Shown one piece after another: positions 43,470-53,855 of a stretch of 64,000 nt of DNA; position 1 is the stretch's first letter; every line of letters begins with the position of its first letter. Source of the stretch: Microvelia longipes (taxonomy: Eukaryota > Arthropoda > Insecta > Hemiptera > Veliidae). Where the stretch lies: assembly GCA_018340805.1 (NCBI GenBank), contig JACMZG010000032.1, positions 6,770,237 through 6,834,236 of the forward strand, read 5' to 3'. The translations under genes were made by a program, and so were the position numbers. The notes under the pieces were generated by a model. The model was not told where the DNA came from and did not search any database. It saw only the letters and a list, made by a program, of their open reading frames with translations.

Positions 43470-44510
43470 AATTTTGTGCTACCTGCCTTGAAGATCAAGA
43501 AGAAACTGAAGAATTAATTCTGTTCTGGAGTTAAATGCAACAAGTGGCTTTTATCTCTATAATTTATTTAAATCTATTAATTTTATTCAGTGATTAGTGT
43601 GAAACTGAGCTCAGAATGGATATTTTAAGTTGTGAGTAAAATGGTGTTCTTTTATATCTCGGAATACTGAGTTTACGTAACGAGATTCGCAAGCATCGGC
43701 GACCGGCGTTTTCCAGAGATCGTTTTGGGAATATTTCTGGCTAAAACCTTGGTTTAATGCAACTATCAGTTGTAGTGATTAATGGTGCTATTTGGTTTCT
43801 TGCTTAAACTAGCTAATGTGGAGGAAAATACTCAAGACTCTCTGTACATAATTACCCTAAGCTCTATGGCGAGGTTACGCCCCCTTTTTTTTGGTTTATG
43901 TTTTTGTAAATATTTATTTTTGCTTTAATTAATTAATTTGCTTAAATACTTCTAGCATTTGATTGTGGAAGAGTGGTTAGAGAGAGAGAGAAGAGTAGAA
44001 TTAGACATTGTAATCCTTTGCTTACTGCTTCCTTTGTTTGCCCATCTGGTGTTGTTAATATTATTTTTTTATTCATTTTACATATATATAATCTATCAAT
44101 CCATTTATCTGACTACTAACTCAATATTATTTATTTTATGTCTGTACTGTTGCGTACTAACACATATCTATATTTTACTCCTCTATATACCTTATATGTC
44201 AAATATTCATAATGCTTATGTAGATAGTAGCTTAAGTAGTATTAGTGCTCTTGTTAGTAGTTACTTAATACCTATATGTAAATATATGCATGCGCTTACT
44301 ACAAATTTACTTGTTCTTTTTGAGATAATCATTATAATATACAGTCCTCTTAAATTACGAAGAAGGGAATCCTGGGCTAGCAGGATTTCTGGGCATAGTA
44401 TTGTCCTGTGTTGTTCAGAGTGTTGGCAGACCGGGTATCCACTCACGGATCCCTCTGACGGGCTCGCCAAGGCCCCAAGTTCATTTCTAAAGACAGGGCA
44501 TTGATAATAT
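43470..44510 (+). pseudogene. Possible LINE 3' region
   Basis: At 43485 the plus strand reads CLEDQEETEELILFW, like the C-x-x-C...E-ET-EH-L zinc-finger-like tail of some LINE ORF2 proteins. An open frame follows at 43959-44504 (EEWLERERRVELDI, then hydrophobic stretches, then SGHSIVLCCSECWQTGYPL). Most of the stretch is broken by stops. The hydrophobic part is T-rich and should not be read as a membrane protein. Low certainty. Confidence 0.35.
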
Positions 44511-44812
44511 ACTTAAATGACACTATAAGGAATATATATAAAAAACACTCCTTACTCCATATCTTATACTATATTTCGCCCCCCTAGTCATCTGGGCATA
44601 TTCATGTAATAAAATTAAGGTTGTAAATTATAATTATAAATTAGAGAGGACTATTCTCCATCGTCATTTAAAGTCAACAATAATAGCATTAAAAGAGTAG
44701 CTAAAGGAGTAGTGTCGTTCCTGTAGTGTCGTGCCTGTAGTGTCGTTTAAATACATTATTATGGATAAAGGTAACAACAAGAAGGTTAAAAACTTAAAAG
44801 TTTGAGACTTAC

Positions 44813-44956
44813 ATGATTCATAAGAACTCCAAGTATTGCTCCTAAGACTTGAAATACAGTGTAAAATATCAGCTTGTATATTGAGAAATGTCCTAAAACT
44901 AAGAGAGCAAAGTTCAGACCAGGATTCATTATAGCGCCACTTATATGACCAAAGCA
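44813..44956 (-). CDS. Aquaporin (Eglp-like), coding exon with first box (NPG)
   Basis: 48 codons: CFGHISGAIMNPGLNFALLV (end of span 2, and loop B with GHISG and the first pore box), LGHFSIYKLIFYTVFQVLGA (span 3), ILGVLMNH. The first box is NPG, not NPA, and the residue two before it is Ile, not the usual His. The acceptor GTGTTTCAG precedes TGCTTT; the donor is GTAAGTCTC. Phase 0 at both ends. Joined to exon 49461, the stretch FGIGASIA-CFGHISG is two residues shorter than the matching span 2 of AQP1, so a tiny exon could be missing. Confidence 0.92.
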
Positions 44957-45060
44957 CTGAAACACAGAGTCACACATATAATGAGGAAAGAATTAAATAG
45001 GGTAAAACTTGGCTGGAATAAAATTTAGCCATAAAAAAAATAGCGATTAACTAGACAAGT

Positions 45061-45102
45061 ATAGTTCACAATCTAAATGCTAGCATTTAGATTGTGAACT
45101 AT
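45061..45102. repeat. 42-bp perfect palindrome
   Basis: ATAGTTCACAATCTAAATGC(T) followed immediately by its reverse complement, no spacer. First of three adjacent hairpins. Confidence 0.97.
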
Positions 45103-45130
45103 CCACCCTCACTCCTAGGAGTGAGGGTGG
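45103..45130. repeat. 28-bp perfect palindrome
   Basis: CCACCCTCACTCCT followed directly by AGGAGTGAGGGTGG. It starts at the base after the previous palindrome ends. Confidence 0.97.
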
Positions 45131-45151
45131 GGGCAACTCTGAGAGTATTCA

Positions 45152-45195
45152 AGAAGAGTTTTTGTCTCTCTGTGTGGAGAGACAAAAACTCTTCT
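45152..45195. repeat. 19-bp hairpin, 6-base loop
   Basis: AGAAGAGTTTTTGTCTCTC, loop TGTGTG, exact reverse complement. Third hairpin of the cluster, 21 bases after the second. Confidence 0.97.
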
Positions 45196-45239
45196 GTTTT
45201 TATTTATCAGCCATACATTTTTTAGCCGCTCAAAAGTTG

Positions 45240-45660
45240 CATATAGATAGGAAATTAAAAAAAAAAAAGAACATCTCATACAAAATTTGACATCTGCAAT
45301 GGATAATTCCTGTGACATCCCAAGATGTTAGAAATTTGTAAGGAGATTCAATTCGATGTAAACAAACCAAATGCAGTCGGAGGTTATAACCTGACGTTTT
45401 ATGAATGACGTGTGACGTCATTGCAGGACTCGGTATAGGCGATCAACATTGAAAATTTACTATTTATTCCTGTAATGACGTCAATTCCGGACTATAACCT
45501 AACAAGTCAAAAAAAAGTTTGATTTCATTCATGAAAGCCTTCCAATTGAATCACCTTATAAATTTCTAACATCTTGGTGACATCCTAGTTTTGGATTTTT
45601 TTTGCCAACACAATACTTTTCCTATATATCTACGGTATAAATGAGGAAAAGTAAATATGG
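45240..45660 (-). repeat. R1 fragment interrupted by a MITE
   Basis: ACAAAATTTGACATCTGCAA, GGATAATTCCTGTGACATCC, then after the insertion ACATCCTAGTTTTGGATT, CAACACAATACTTTTCCTAT and ATAAATGAGGAAAAGTAAAT. It is the same family as 23697. Confidence 0.75.
45321..45576. mobile_element. 256-bp Mutator-type MITE, exact 9-bp duplication
   Basis: Starts CAAGATGTTAGAAATTTGTA and ends with the reverse complement (TAAATTTCTAACATCTTG); 27 of the outer 29 bases pair. GTGACATCC is duplicated exactly at 45312-45320 and 45577-45585. A 9-bp duplication with longer inverted ends is characteristic of the Mutator (MULE) superfamily. It carries two TGACGTCA-like sites but no coding sequence. Confidence 0.93.
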
Positions 45661-45898
45661 GAGACATCAGGGCTTGCAAGTACTGATGTTGCCTAGTGAT
45701 GTATAAGCAGGCTTAGCAGCTTGTGTAACAGGCTTTTGTAACGAACTGGAGAGGGGGGCTAAGCCTCCTAAATATACAAGCCCCCCCCCCCCCAAATGAT
45801 ATTAAATAAGCCTCACTTTTCTTTTCTTCAAAAATCTCCAGATGTAGCCCCTTCAATAAAGTCAGTTTCTTATCAAATGTAACCTTTATAATCATAAT

Positions 45899-46210
45899 CA
45901 TAGAGATATATACTTGAGGGAGCATAGCCTATCTCAATACGATAAGAGACCTGAAACATCATTTTGGGGCTCTCAGGGGCTCTGTGTAACCTTATAGAAA
46001 CCTCTTCTAAGAGTGAGTTAAGGTTATAATAAATCAATCGTTTTCGGCTTTCTCCACATTGTTTGTGTTTTGATTTATCATTTCAGCGACATTCTACTAT
46101 ATAAGTCACTCTTTTGTTTACCTTATTATATTGATAATCGAAGGCCGTCAGGTTATTTTTTATGTTTCAAAATTCAACCAATAGGGCCCCTCTAGTAATA
46201 TATCTCTATA
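45899..46210 (+). mobile_element. hAT-type MITE
   Basis: Family of 19604: CATAGAGATATATACTTGAG to AGTAATATATCTCTATA. Flanks ATCATAAT (45891-45898) and GTCATAAT (46211-46218) match at 7 of 8. Bases 45661-45890 contain a 13-base poly-C run and nothing else recognised. Confidence 0.9.
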
Positions 46211-46464
46211 GTCATAATAATAAATCTTTATCAACAAACAATTATCACAACAGTTAAAATCTGTCATGATTTATCTCCACCAAAACCTCTGAATAGTATA
46301 ATATCTCATAAAATTGCTCAAAGAGCTATAAAATTTATTTTACACTGATGCCACGCCACCAAAGAGAAAAAGCTTCTGGTTGCCTCTAAATATAAATGAG
46401 GATCTTTAGTATTGCCAACATAACTACTATTGTAGTATTGCCAACATAAGTACTATCTGACTTG

Positions 46465-47110
46465 CAGCAAGTACAGTCCCTAGCCTTAGGTGTTCTTGCA
46501 GATTGGTGTAATGCAAATAAGGTTAAATGAAATAATGAGAAAACTGTAAGTTTACTGTTTTATTTTAAAGCTACTAATTTGTGTTCATTTAAATTCCTAG
46601 GGTCATTTAGACAATAAATTATCCTGGAGCCCCACTTAGATTTTTTGGCTAAAAAGCTAAGTACAAGATTTATATGCTGAGAAAAGCCTCTACGTCTGTT
46701 TTCCAGTAATTCATTAAAAATAGTTATTTTGCCCATTTTCACTCGTTACTATCGTATGGCACAATGATATGGGGCCATGCCCCAAGTGTTGACAGAATTT
46801 TATTTATTGCAAAAAAGGGGCAATCAGAATGTTATATAACCTACCTAATTAAAAACATCTTGTCGAAAATATTTAAGAATAAAGGCATTTCACTCTTTAC
46901 TCTCTGTATTGTTATCAATTTGGCTCGTGTTCATTCACAGTATTCAATCAAGCTTAACAGTGGTAGAAAATATTCTTTCTTATTTTACTAGACAAAGTAA
47001 TTTGTTTGTTGTACCAAAATGTAGACTTGAAAAAACAGTGAGGTATAATTTTGTTCAGGCTGGCCTTCGACTTTATAATTTATTGCCCGTTGAAAAAGGG
47101 GTTAGATGAA
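46465..47110 (+). pseudogene. LINE reverse-transcriptase remnant
   Basis: Frameshifted pieces: QQVQSLALGVLADWCNANKV and NEKTVSLLF (46465-46562), MIWGHAP (46764), then QSNLFVVPKCRLEKTVRYNF and VQAGLRLYNLLPVE (47001-47093). These blocks occur in this order in jockey/CR1-type RT C-terminal halves. Several frame changes and stops show it is dead. The 3' end runs to about 47260, finishing with AATAAAGCTTATTTATTTAA. Confidence 0.75.
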
Positions 47111-47289
47111 AAGGGAAATTTACTGGGTATATAAGAGAATTATTATTAGACAACCCTCTGTATAATATAGTGGAATTTAAAAAAAATTGATTATTAACAC
47201 TTTTATAATATTTTGACAATTAACTTTGTACAATGAATTGTATTTGTTAAATAAAGCTTATTTATTTAATTTAACAACTTCACTTTGAA

Positions 47290-48889
47290 ATGCTAATGAC
47301 CGTCTCCAACCAAAACAGACATGACTTGGTTAAACAGAATAATAGATTTCACAACTTTTTTGGACCAAAGACTTGGCAGGGAGCATTTTACCATGCAAGT
47401 GTTACCGGAAACTTATGGATCAAGACATGGATTGTTAAACAAAAACTTTCTGACATCCGCACAGGAATTATTTTGTAGTAATAAACTTAACTAGGGTAAT
47501 TATGACGATAAAAAATCATCACCACAACCAAGATTCGAACCTGGGAACCTTAGCTTTGATTACTTTGAGTGATCATATATAGCACAATATTTTTAAAGTG
47601 CTACAGCTATAAAACTACTTCTCCTACTAAACGGAAGATTTACAAAAAAAAACTAAATAAATAAATTATAAAAGATAAATTTACCATTACAACTCTTAAT
47701 CAAATAAACCGTATAAATAGGGTCAGACGTCGTAACCTCTTATACAATCGAAAAATTATCTCTTGAAAAATATTATTGTAATAAATCAAAAGTATTTTAC
47801 ATGGCTATAATTAAATACAAAACTACAAACTTCTTCATGTAACTGATAAGAGCCTGTATCTAGTATTTGCTTTACGCAGATGTTATAAATCAAGTTCCTA
47901 AAATGATAAATACTTTGTATTAAACTTTCAACATTTGGTATAAACCAAGCATTAACCAAAACCAAGCTTCTGCTGCAAGAATTTCGCTTACTTAGTCTTA
48001 ACTTAACTTACTTAATCTTGCTTTTCAGAACGGAGGTTATTGTTATTTAATGCTATAAATAATTTTTTTATACCAAAGACTAATACTTATAGGGAATACT
48101 TAGGTAGAATAACAATAACAGTTTTAGATGTGAGACAGTTTCTAGAGGGTACCATAACATTACTTACTCCTACTACAGTCTCCCAAGAGAAGACTAAATA
48201 TTCTGCACCCCTCTACAACCCCTATCGGAGCAAATATTTATAATACACCCATTAAATGGTGGTCATTATTGTAAGCATGTCCAGTTTGTTTTTGACATGT
48301 TTTGTGATGGAATCTTTTCAATTTTTTATCCTCAACAGGGTCACTTATCAATATTCGAAATCGATTTCATTCAAGATCTTTAATAATAAGTTAAGTTAGT
48401 TTTATACATAGAAACTAATGTCGTCCGTTTCGATTATGTGTCAGTTTCTTTGAAAACACAAGGTCTGGGGTTCGCATCTCAGATTACTATTTAAACAAGT
48501 TTTTATTTTGTAATTATATTTTGAGCTACCACTATTACTTTGAGCTATGATCATGGATTATTCCTGATAAGTAGCAGAGCTCTAATCAGGTATCGTAATA
48601 CAATACCACCAGAGGCTACTTCATGTTACAGGTACAGTGCCTCCAACAAAAACCAAACTTTTCTCTCGTAGTCGGATTCCTAGCATATGAAATAACACTC
48701 ATTGTTAAAACATAAAACAGTTGGTATGTGTCTACCGGTCACCCACCAAATTACTGACTATGCTCGATTCTCTTTAACACACGCCTCATAAATAAAATAA
48801 CAAATAGCCTTCGGTCTCTTTGCTGCTCCGCAGTCTCGACACTGGGGGCCGCTTCGCAGCAATATAGTTGTTGTACTTTATCAGTTGGT
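47290..48889. other. Aquaporin intron, unassigned
   Basis: AT-rich, with no exon that extends the aquaporin. B-box-like GGTTCGAATCTTGG on the minus strand near 47527 and GGGGTTCGCATCTCAG near 48469 may be worn SINE heads. A 5S-like scrap (CCGGTCACCCACCAAATTAC) near 48736 suggests an R1 remnant. Confidence 0.45.
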
Positions 48890-49035
48890 CATATTACTGA
48901 TTTATATCGTGGCATACTTCCACAATATAATCGAATTTTCAAATGTATTAGTCAAAAAACGTTATTTATTTACATTATACCAATCAATGGAATCATATTT
49001 TGTTTAAGATATATATGTCAATCAATAAAACCGGA
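48890..49035 (-). repeat. Reverse copy of the repeat at 26880
   Basis: Blocks GTCAATCAATAAAACCGGAA, TATCGTGGCATACTTCC and CATATTACTGATTTATA are the reverse complement of text at 26880-27010 and 29330-29430. Confidence 0.65.
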
Positions 49036-49460
49036 ACTAATACTGATAACAAAAATGGAACTTCGCTTTTATGTGAACTATACGTGTGTGTCAATGGAAT
49101 CAAGTGTGCTGTCTACTCAGTCAAGTTTTACTTCACTATATCATGTGATTAAAGGGGATGCTTTGTAATGGGATCACATGTCTTCAGATCTATATTTGTG
49201 TAAAAAGTTGCAGTCCACTCTAAACACTATATAAATATTTGTGATTTTTTAAAAATATTTGTGGGCTAATGAAGTCACGCATATTTCAAAAGCAATAGGG
49301 TTCGGGACGTTACCAAGGCAATTTTTTTCCTAGAAAATTCACTGAAATGTAAATTTGTATTCTTCACTGGATTTTAACGAATTTCCAAAAGGAAAAATGA
49401 ACTTATGAGGTTGGGGTTATGGAGAAGGGGAGAGGGGGAAATGAAACCTTGCTGACTCAC

Positions 49461-49669
49461 TGCAATGGAAGCACCGATGCCGAAAGCAAAGGCGAGGACA
49501 GTGTTGAGATGGGTTGTGTCGTTAGTTAGATGTCCCACGGTACTACTGCAGCCCATGAAGACGAAGAAGGCAGTGCCAAGCATCTCTGCCAGTGCCATAC
49601 CGATCAGCTGCCGGACCTTGAGGAAGTTCAGGTCCGTGAAACTATCGTCTTTAAGCAGCGTCTCATATT
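49461..49669 (-). CDS. Aquaporin (Eglp-like), first recognised coding exon
   Basis: 69 codons plus two bases: YETLLKDDSFTDLNFLKVRQ (cytoplasmic N-terminus), LIGMALAEMLGTAFFVFMGC (span 1 with the conserved glutamate), SSTVGHLTNDTTHLN (loop A), VLAFAFGIGASIA (span 2). The donor is GTGAGTCAG. The acceptor GGTTTTTTCAG precedes AATATG and implies an upstream exon contributing one base of a codon. An in-frame ATG at 49681-49683 inside the acceptor's pyrimidine tract offers an alternative start (MVFSEYET) that would give 256 residues. All five exons give at least 252, close to the family's 250-290. Plus-strand frames here are shadows. Role: channel in the plasma membrane for water and probably small solutes such as glycerol or urea. 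Confidence 0.92.
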
Positions 49670-49734
49670 CTGAAAAAACCATCAATACAACAATTTTTAA
49701 ACTTATAAATCATTTGATGCTATGCAGAGACATA

Positions 49735-50300
49735 AATAGTCCACACAGTGCGAGAGACATCTGGGAAATAACAAACAAAATGCAATGCTATATCTGGGGA
49801 ACTGTTCCATCATTCGACATTCGTCATCATTAATGAATCGACATAATGTCATGTCCTACTTTGTGTCGTTCCGTCTAACTTATCAGGGCGCCGACAGTGC
49901 CTGAACTCACTCTGTCCTTCAATTGATTCCGAAGAATATAATGTGAAGTATTTACCAGAGACGAGCGGTGCTCTCTTATCATCATCATGCTTGGCAAGCA
50001 AAACATGTATCATTTGGTACTACCAAGTTTTTTGTAAAACAAGGATAGTTGACATAATATAATTGTGCGAGAGACACCTTAGGAAATGTAACAAGCAAAA
50101 TGCAATGCTAGATCTGGGAACTGTTCCATCATTCAACATTCGTCATCATTGATGGCTCGACATTACATCATGTCCCACTCTGTTTCCTTACGTCTAACTC
50201 ATCAGGGCACCGACAGAGCCTAAACTCACTCTGACCTTTAATTAAACTTTTAAGTAGTATAAAATAAACGATATAAAAGAGACGAGCAGTACTTTATTTT
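49735..50300 (+). repeat. R2 repeat, two tandem copies
   Basis: Two units of about 310 bp. Landmarks, in order: GTGCGAGAGACA, ATGCAATGCTA, AACTGTTCCATCATTC, ACATTCGTCATCATT, ATGTCATGTCC, TTATCAGGGCGCCGACAG, GAGACGAGC, CTCTTATCATCATCATGCTT, TTTGGTACTACCAAG, TTGTAAAACAAGGATAGTTG. Other copies: 11226-11830 (in both palindrome arms), 21558-21640, 42282-42450, 54459-54500, 56895-57545. No transposase or RT is visible, so the class is unknown. Confidence 0.82.
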
Positions 50301-50634
50301 AAAACTGTTCACATTTTGTTTTGAAATAGACTAATTCGAGGTCTACTTGGCATCCCGGAGCCAAGATTCATTTGCGTAAGTTCAGCTAATTTTCAAAGAA
50401 ATAAGCGAGCGCTTGACTTCGCGGACTTTCGGCTCGCACAAATGCACAACTAATAAAAAACCCCGTCAATATCTTCTAGAAACATTTTTGGACATAGGAA
50501 CAAAAGCATTTTGATACCTTAAATTTACAATATAAGGTAAAAATTTAATCGTCTTCAGTCTCGTTTTTCACATTCTCAGGCAAGATGGGGGTGGGGGAGA
50601 GGAAAAGTTCCTTAAGAAATAAGTTAGGTTAAGC

Positions 50635-51269
50635 CAGGGAGGGGGGTAACTTAAATTAGGAAAAGTTTGGATTCGATTATCGCAAGCTACTAAAAATTTG
50701 CCTTCGGCGGACAGCTATGAGCATTTTCTGCAAAAAATACGAAAAAATTAAAATAATTCTGGCGCGGTGGTCCGCATGTCGGGCGAATTTCCTTTGGATG
50801 CGTGTTTTCGTGCTGTTTACATTATATAAGTTTACAACTAGTAAATAAATAATTCCGGCGCGGTAGTCCGCTGTCGGGCGAATTTCATTTAGAATGCGTG
50901 TTTCCGTGCTAAACAACCCATTTCTTGCTTATGCAAGAACCATGCCCATAGCGTGGTTCCGGTTCATGCTTTAGAACCTAGCAGTTACTCAATTGTCAAA
51001 GCACTGCTCGTAACTAATTTTTTGTCGGTATTTTCCAAAAGGAAAATGCGCATAATTAATCCAGTTTGGTTGTACAAAAAACTATGCCTCTAAAATTAGA
51101 AGTACGCACTATTATTTGCACTAGTTTATAGATTAGTTACTTATCTTTAAGCTTAGTCAGTTATCTTTAAAGGTTTTAGCGTATTTCCTTTGAAAAAACA
51201 TTGAAAACGCACACTCTACTCGAATTTTATTTTTCAACGACCGTAATTTTTGTGGTTTTTTCGACTTTT
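50635..51269. repeat. Assorted terminal-repeat fragments
   Basis: 50635-50690 is the inverted end of the 221-bp repeat of 1636 (AGGAAAAGTTTGGATTCGAT). 50760-50800 and 50855-50900 are two copies of GCGCGGTNGTCCGC followed by TGTCGGGCGAATTTC. Bases 51180-51290 resemble 58880-59000. No gene. Confidence 0.6.
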
Positions 51270-51575
51270 GGTAACTTAAAAGTGGGTCGTATCGACTTCG
51301 GACCGTTTCATTTGATTCAGCGTCTCAAAAAAACATAAATATTGATCTTTTACGCAGTAAAAAATAAAAAAAAGTAAAAAATATTAATCCTGAATTTGCC
51401 GATTTTTTGAAAAAATTTCCGCTGGCTTAGCAATCCGGGTTAATGACGTCCACACAAAAACCTGGTTTTCAATAGGGTTCGTGTCCTCCCGAAGGTTGAT
51501 TTTTGTACTAAGTTTGAATAAAAAATATTAATCCGTTCGAAAGATAGAGTGTTTACAAGAAAGTGTCTAAAAAAA
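51270..51575 (-). repeat. Inverted copy of the 385-665 repeat
   Basis: Reverse complement of 385-665, ending at AGTGTTTACAAGAAAGTGTC beside a TA array. Confidence 0.7.
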
Positions 51576-51635
51576 ACATATATATATATATTATATATAT
51601 ATATTATATATATATAATATATATATATATAAATA

Positions 51636-51673
<38 letters not shown>

Positions 51674-51692
51674 TAATATATATATATATAAA
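51576..51692. repeat. (TA)n microsatellite
   Basis: Imperfect TA array. The following 51693-52370 includes a compact palindrome (GGCGAATTTCCAAAGGAAAT near 51789) and a GGGTTCGAATTCC B-box-like site near 51754, but no gene. Confidence 0.95.
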
Positions 51693-52370
51693 GTCTCCGG
51701 AAACGTATGTTTCGTCATTAGGGACCTCTGAAACGATTTGTGTCGTAGTCCGAGGGTTCGAATTCCGCCATGACGCCTATCCTTTTAGGCGAATTTCCAA
51801 AGGAAATTCGCTAAAAGGGATCCTAAATACGCCGAGAAGTCAAAGGGTGAGAGTCCCAGTTTATATTCTGCAAGAAATTGGAGTTATTTCAATTAAAATT
51901 TATTTTAACGCCCCCCCTCCCCTCTATTTAGACAGTGTGAAGAGATGAAAATACAAATTTAGCACAGTTGGCGCTATTTTCACAACTGCGGGGGACATAA
52001 TTCATGTTGTTGTTTCAATAAAATGGCATAAACCCAACAAACATCTTAAAATAACCTTTGATCGATAAGAAAACGTCTTCTTATCTGTTTATTTATATAA
52101 ATAATACGTCACACAAATTCTATCAACTATACATCATAGATAATGGCTTCTGACAGTGACATTCAGCACACCTGTTGCGCCGCCTTAACACCTTAAATAC
52201 TAAATTTAATTTGAGTAATTTATTATAAATTATTATATTATTTTTTAAGACTGCAGTTTTCAAAATAAATTGTTTATAGCTATTATTGACAGTTCAGTAA
52301 ACTCTTCACACACAAAGTAATTTATTTTAAACCATATATTAATACTACATAGTGCAGAAAGAGTATGTCC

Positions 52371-52500
52371 CATAGAGATATATTTCTAGAGGGGGCATAC
52401 CTTATCCCAATATATCAAAAGACTTGAATGACTTGAAACACCATTCCAAGCATAGAGATATATTTCTAGAGGAGGCATACCTTATCCTAATATACCTTAT
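52371..52500 (+). mobile_element. Two truncated hAT-type MITE ends
   Basis: CATAGAGATATATTTCTAGA starts at 52371 and again at 52451, each followed by GGCATACCTTATCC. The right termini are absent. A GACTCGCTTCGCTCGTC box follows at 52502. Confidence 0.75.
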
Positions 52501-52564
52501 CGGACTCGCTTCGCTCGTCTTCAGAAATACAGTTTGGCAAATTTACATTGCAATATGACCTCGT

Positions 52565-52885
52565 CTTCAGATAATAAATGAATCCGTATCATTCTCAGCG
52601 GTCACCCATACAGCACTGACCACGCTCAATAAGCCTTAATTTTTATGATCCAACAAAAATCATGGATATTTTGACGAAATTGAAACGAAACTTAGTGAAC
52701 TTATTTACTTGGTAATGGCATACACTTGTATCAATTTTCAACTCAATTGGACCAATTTCCAATTTAAAAAAAAAATACATAAGTCATTCAATAAAAATTA
52801 AACTAATGCTGATAATGAGATGAAACTTGGCACATACGTTAGTCTTATACATAGTCACATGCGTGCCACATCTCAATCCAATCGC
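52565..52885 (-). repeat. R1 copy with 5S rRNA-like segment
   Basis: The minus strand reads GTTGGATCATAAAAATTAAG, then GCTTATTGAGCGTGGTCAGT and ATGGGTGACCGCTGAGAATG. The body to 52885 matches 23760-24010. Confidence 0.78.
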
Positions 52886-53032
52886 ATCATTATTATATAT
52901 TTTATATATTATACATACATATATGTATAATATTATACATATTATATTAAATATAATTATACATTACATATAATTATATATTTTACGTATATACATTATT
53001 ATATTATATATTTGTGTGTGATGTAAACACGA

Positions 53033-53792
53033 AAGCCGGTTGACTAGGAGTCATAAGTAGAAGTACCACCCTAACAACAAAACATTATTTTAAATATGTG
53101 TCATAAATATACATTAATAAAGAAAGATCGTAAAGAACAAATATAATAACTTAAAACACCTGCTGAGTATTTAATAAAACCCCATAGAGATATATACTAG
53201 AGGAGCATAGTCTATCTTAAAATGAGAGGCCTGAAACATTTTAGTGGGCTCTCAGGGGCTCTGTGTAACCTTCATTGAAACCTCCTCCAAGAGGGAGTTG
53301 AGGTTATAATAATCAATTGTTTTGGTTTCCTTTCAGATTGTTTGTGTTGTGATTTGTATTTTAAACATTCACTATATAATTTACTGTTTTTTTGTTCTGT
53401 TTATGCGATGATAATGATAATCGAATGTGGTCAGGTTACTTTTTCGATGTTTCAAAATTCAACCAATAGGGCCCCTCTAGTAATATATCTCTATGATAAA
53501 ACCAGTCTTAGATGGCAAAAGAGTAGCGGAATACAAGAATCTACATTTAGTTGATGAGGACTATTTTTTAATATAATTTTAATTAAAAACGTTAACTACA
53601 ATTTAAAATGCTTAAAATATTGTCACACATCAATATTTATATTAGTATTTCATGAATAATCAATTATTAATTAATAATAGAATATAATAATTCAGCAACC
53701 GGAAGTATTGCCAACTTTTTTATAAGAAAATTTTATATTGTTAGGGTGGCAGCATTACTTAAGTGCACACCAGTCAACCGGCTTTCGTGTTA
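53033..53792. mobile_element. TIR element with a nested MITE, partly repeated past the gap
   Basis: AACACGAAAGCCGGTTGACT at the left pairs with the right end (AGTCAACCGGCTTTCGTGTT), and ACCACCCTAACAA pairs with TTGTTAGGGTGG. The right third (53653-53855) recurs at 55215-55395. The MITE at 53183 is inserted inside. No target duplication is clear. Confidence 0.72.
53183..53495 (+). mobile_element. hAT-type MITE nested in a TIR element
   Basis: Family of 19604: CATAGAGATATATACTAGAG to AGTAATATATCTCTATG. ATAAAACC is repeated at 53174-53181 and 53496-53503, with one extra C before the left end. Confidence 0.92.
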
Positions 53793-53855
53793 TCAGTAGA
53801 ATTACATTGTGTTTACGGTCCTGTGCTCCTTCTTACATAGTATTATTCTAATTTT

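Noticed and set aside
43959..44504. 181-codon open frame that looks like a multi-span membrane protein
   Set aside because: The hydrophobic stretches are a product of T-rich sequence; no splice context or family similarity, and it adjoins likely LINE remains.
47500..47570. Second tRNA-like site (B box near 47527)
   Set aside because: No A box at the right distance; too worn to call.
49465..49833. 122-codon plus-strand frame
   Set aside because: It is the antisense shadow of the aquaporin exon continued into an R2 repeat.
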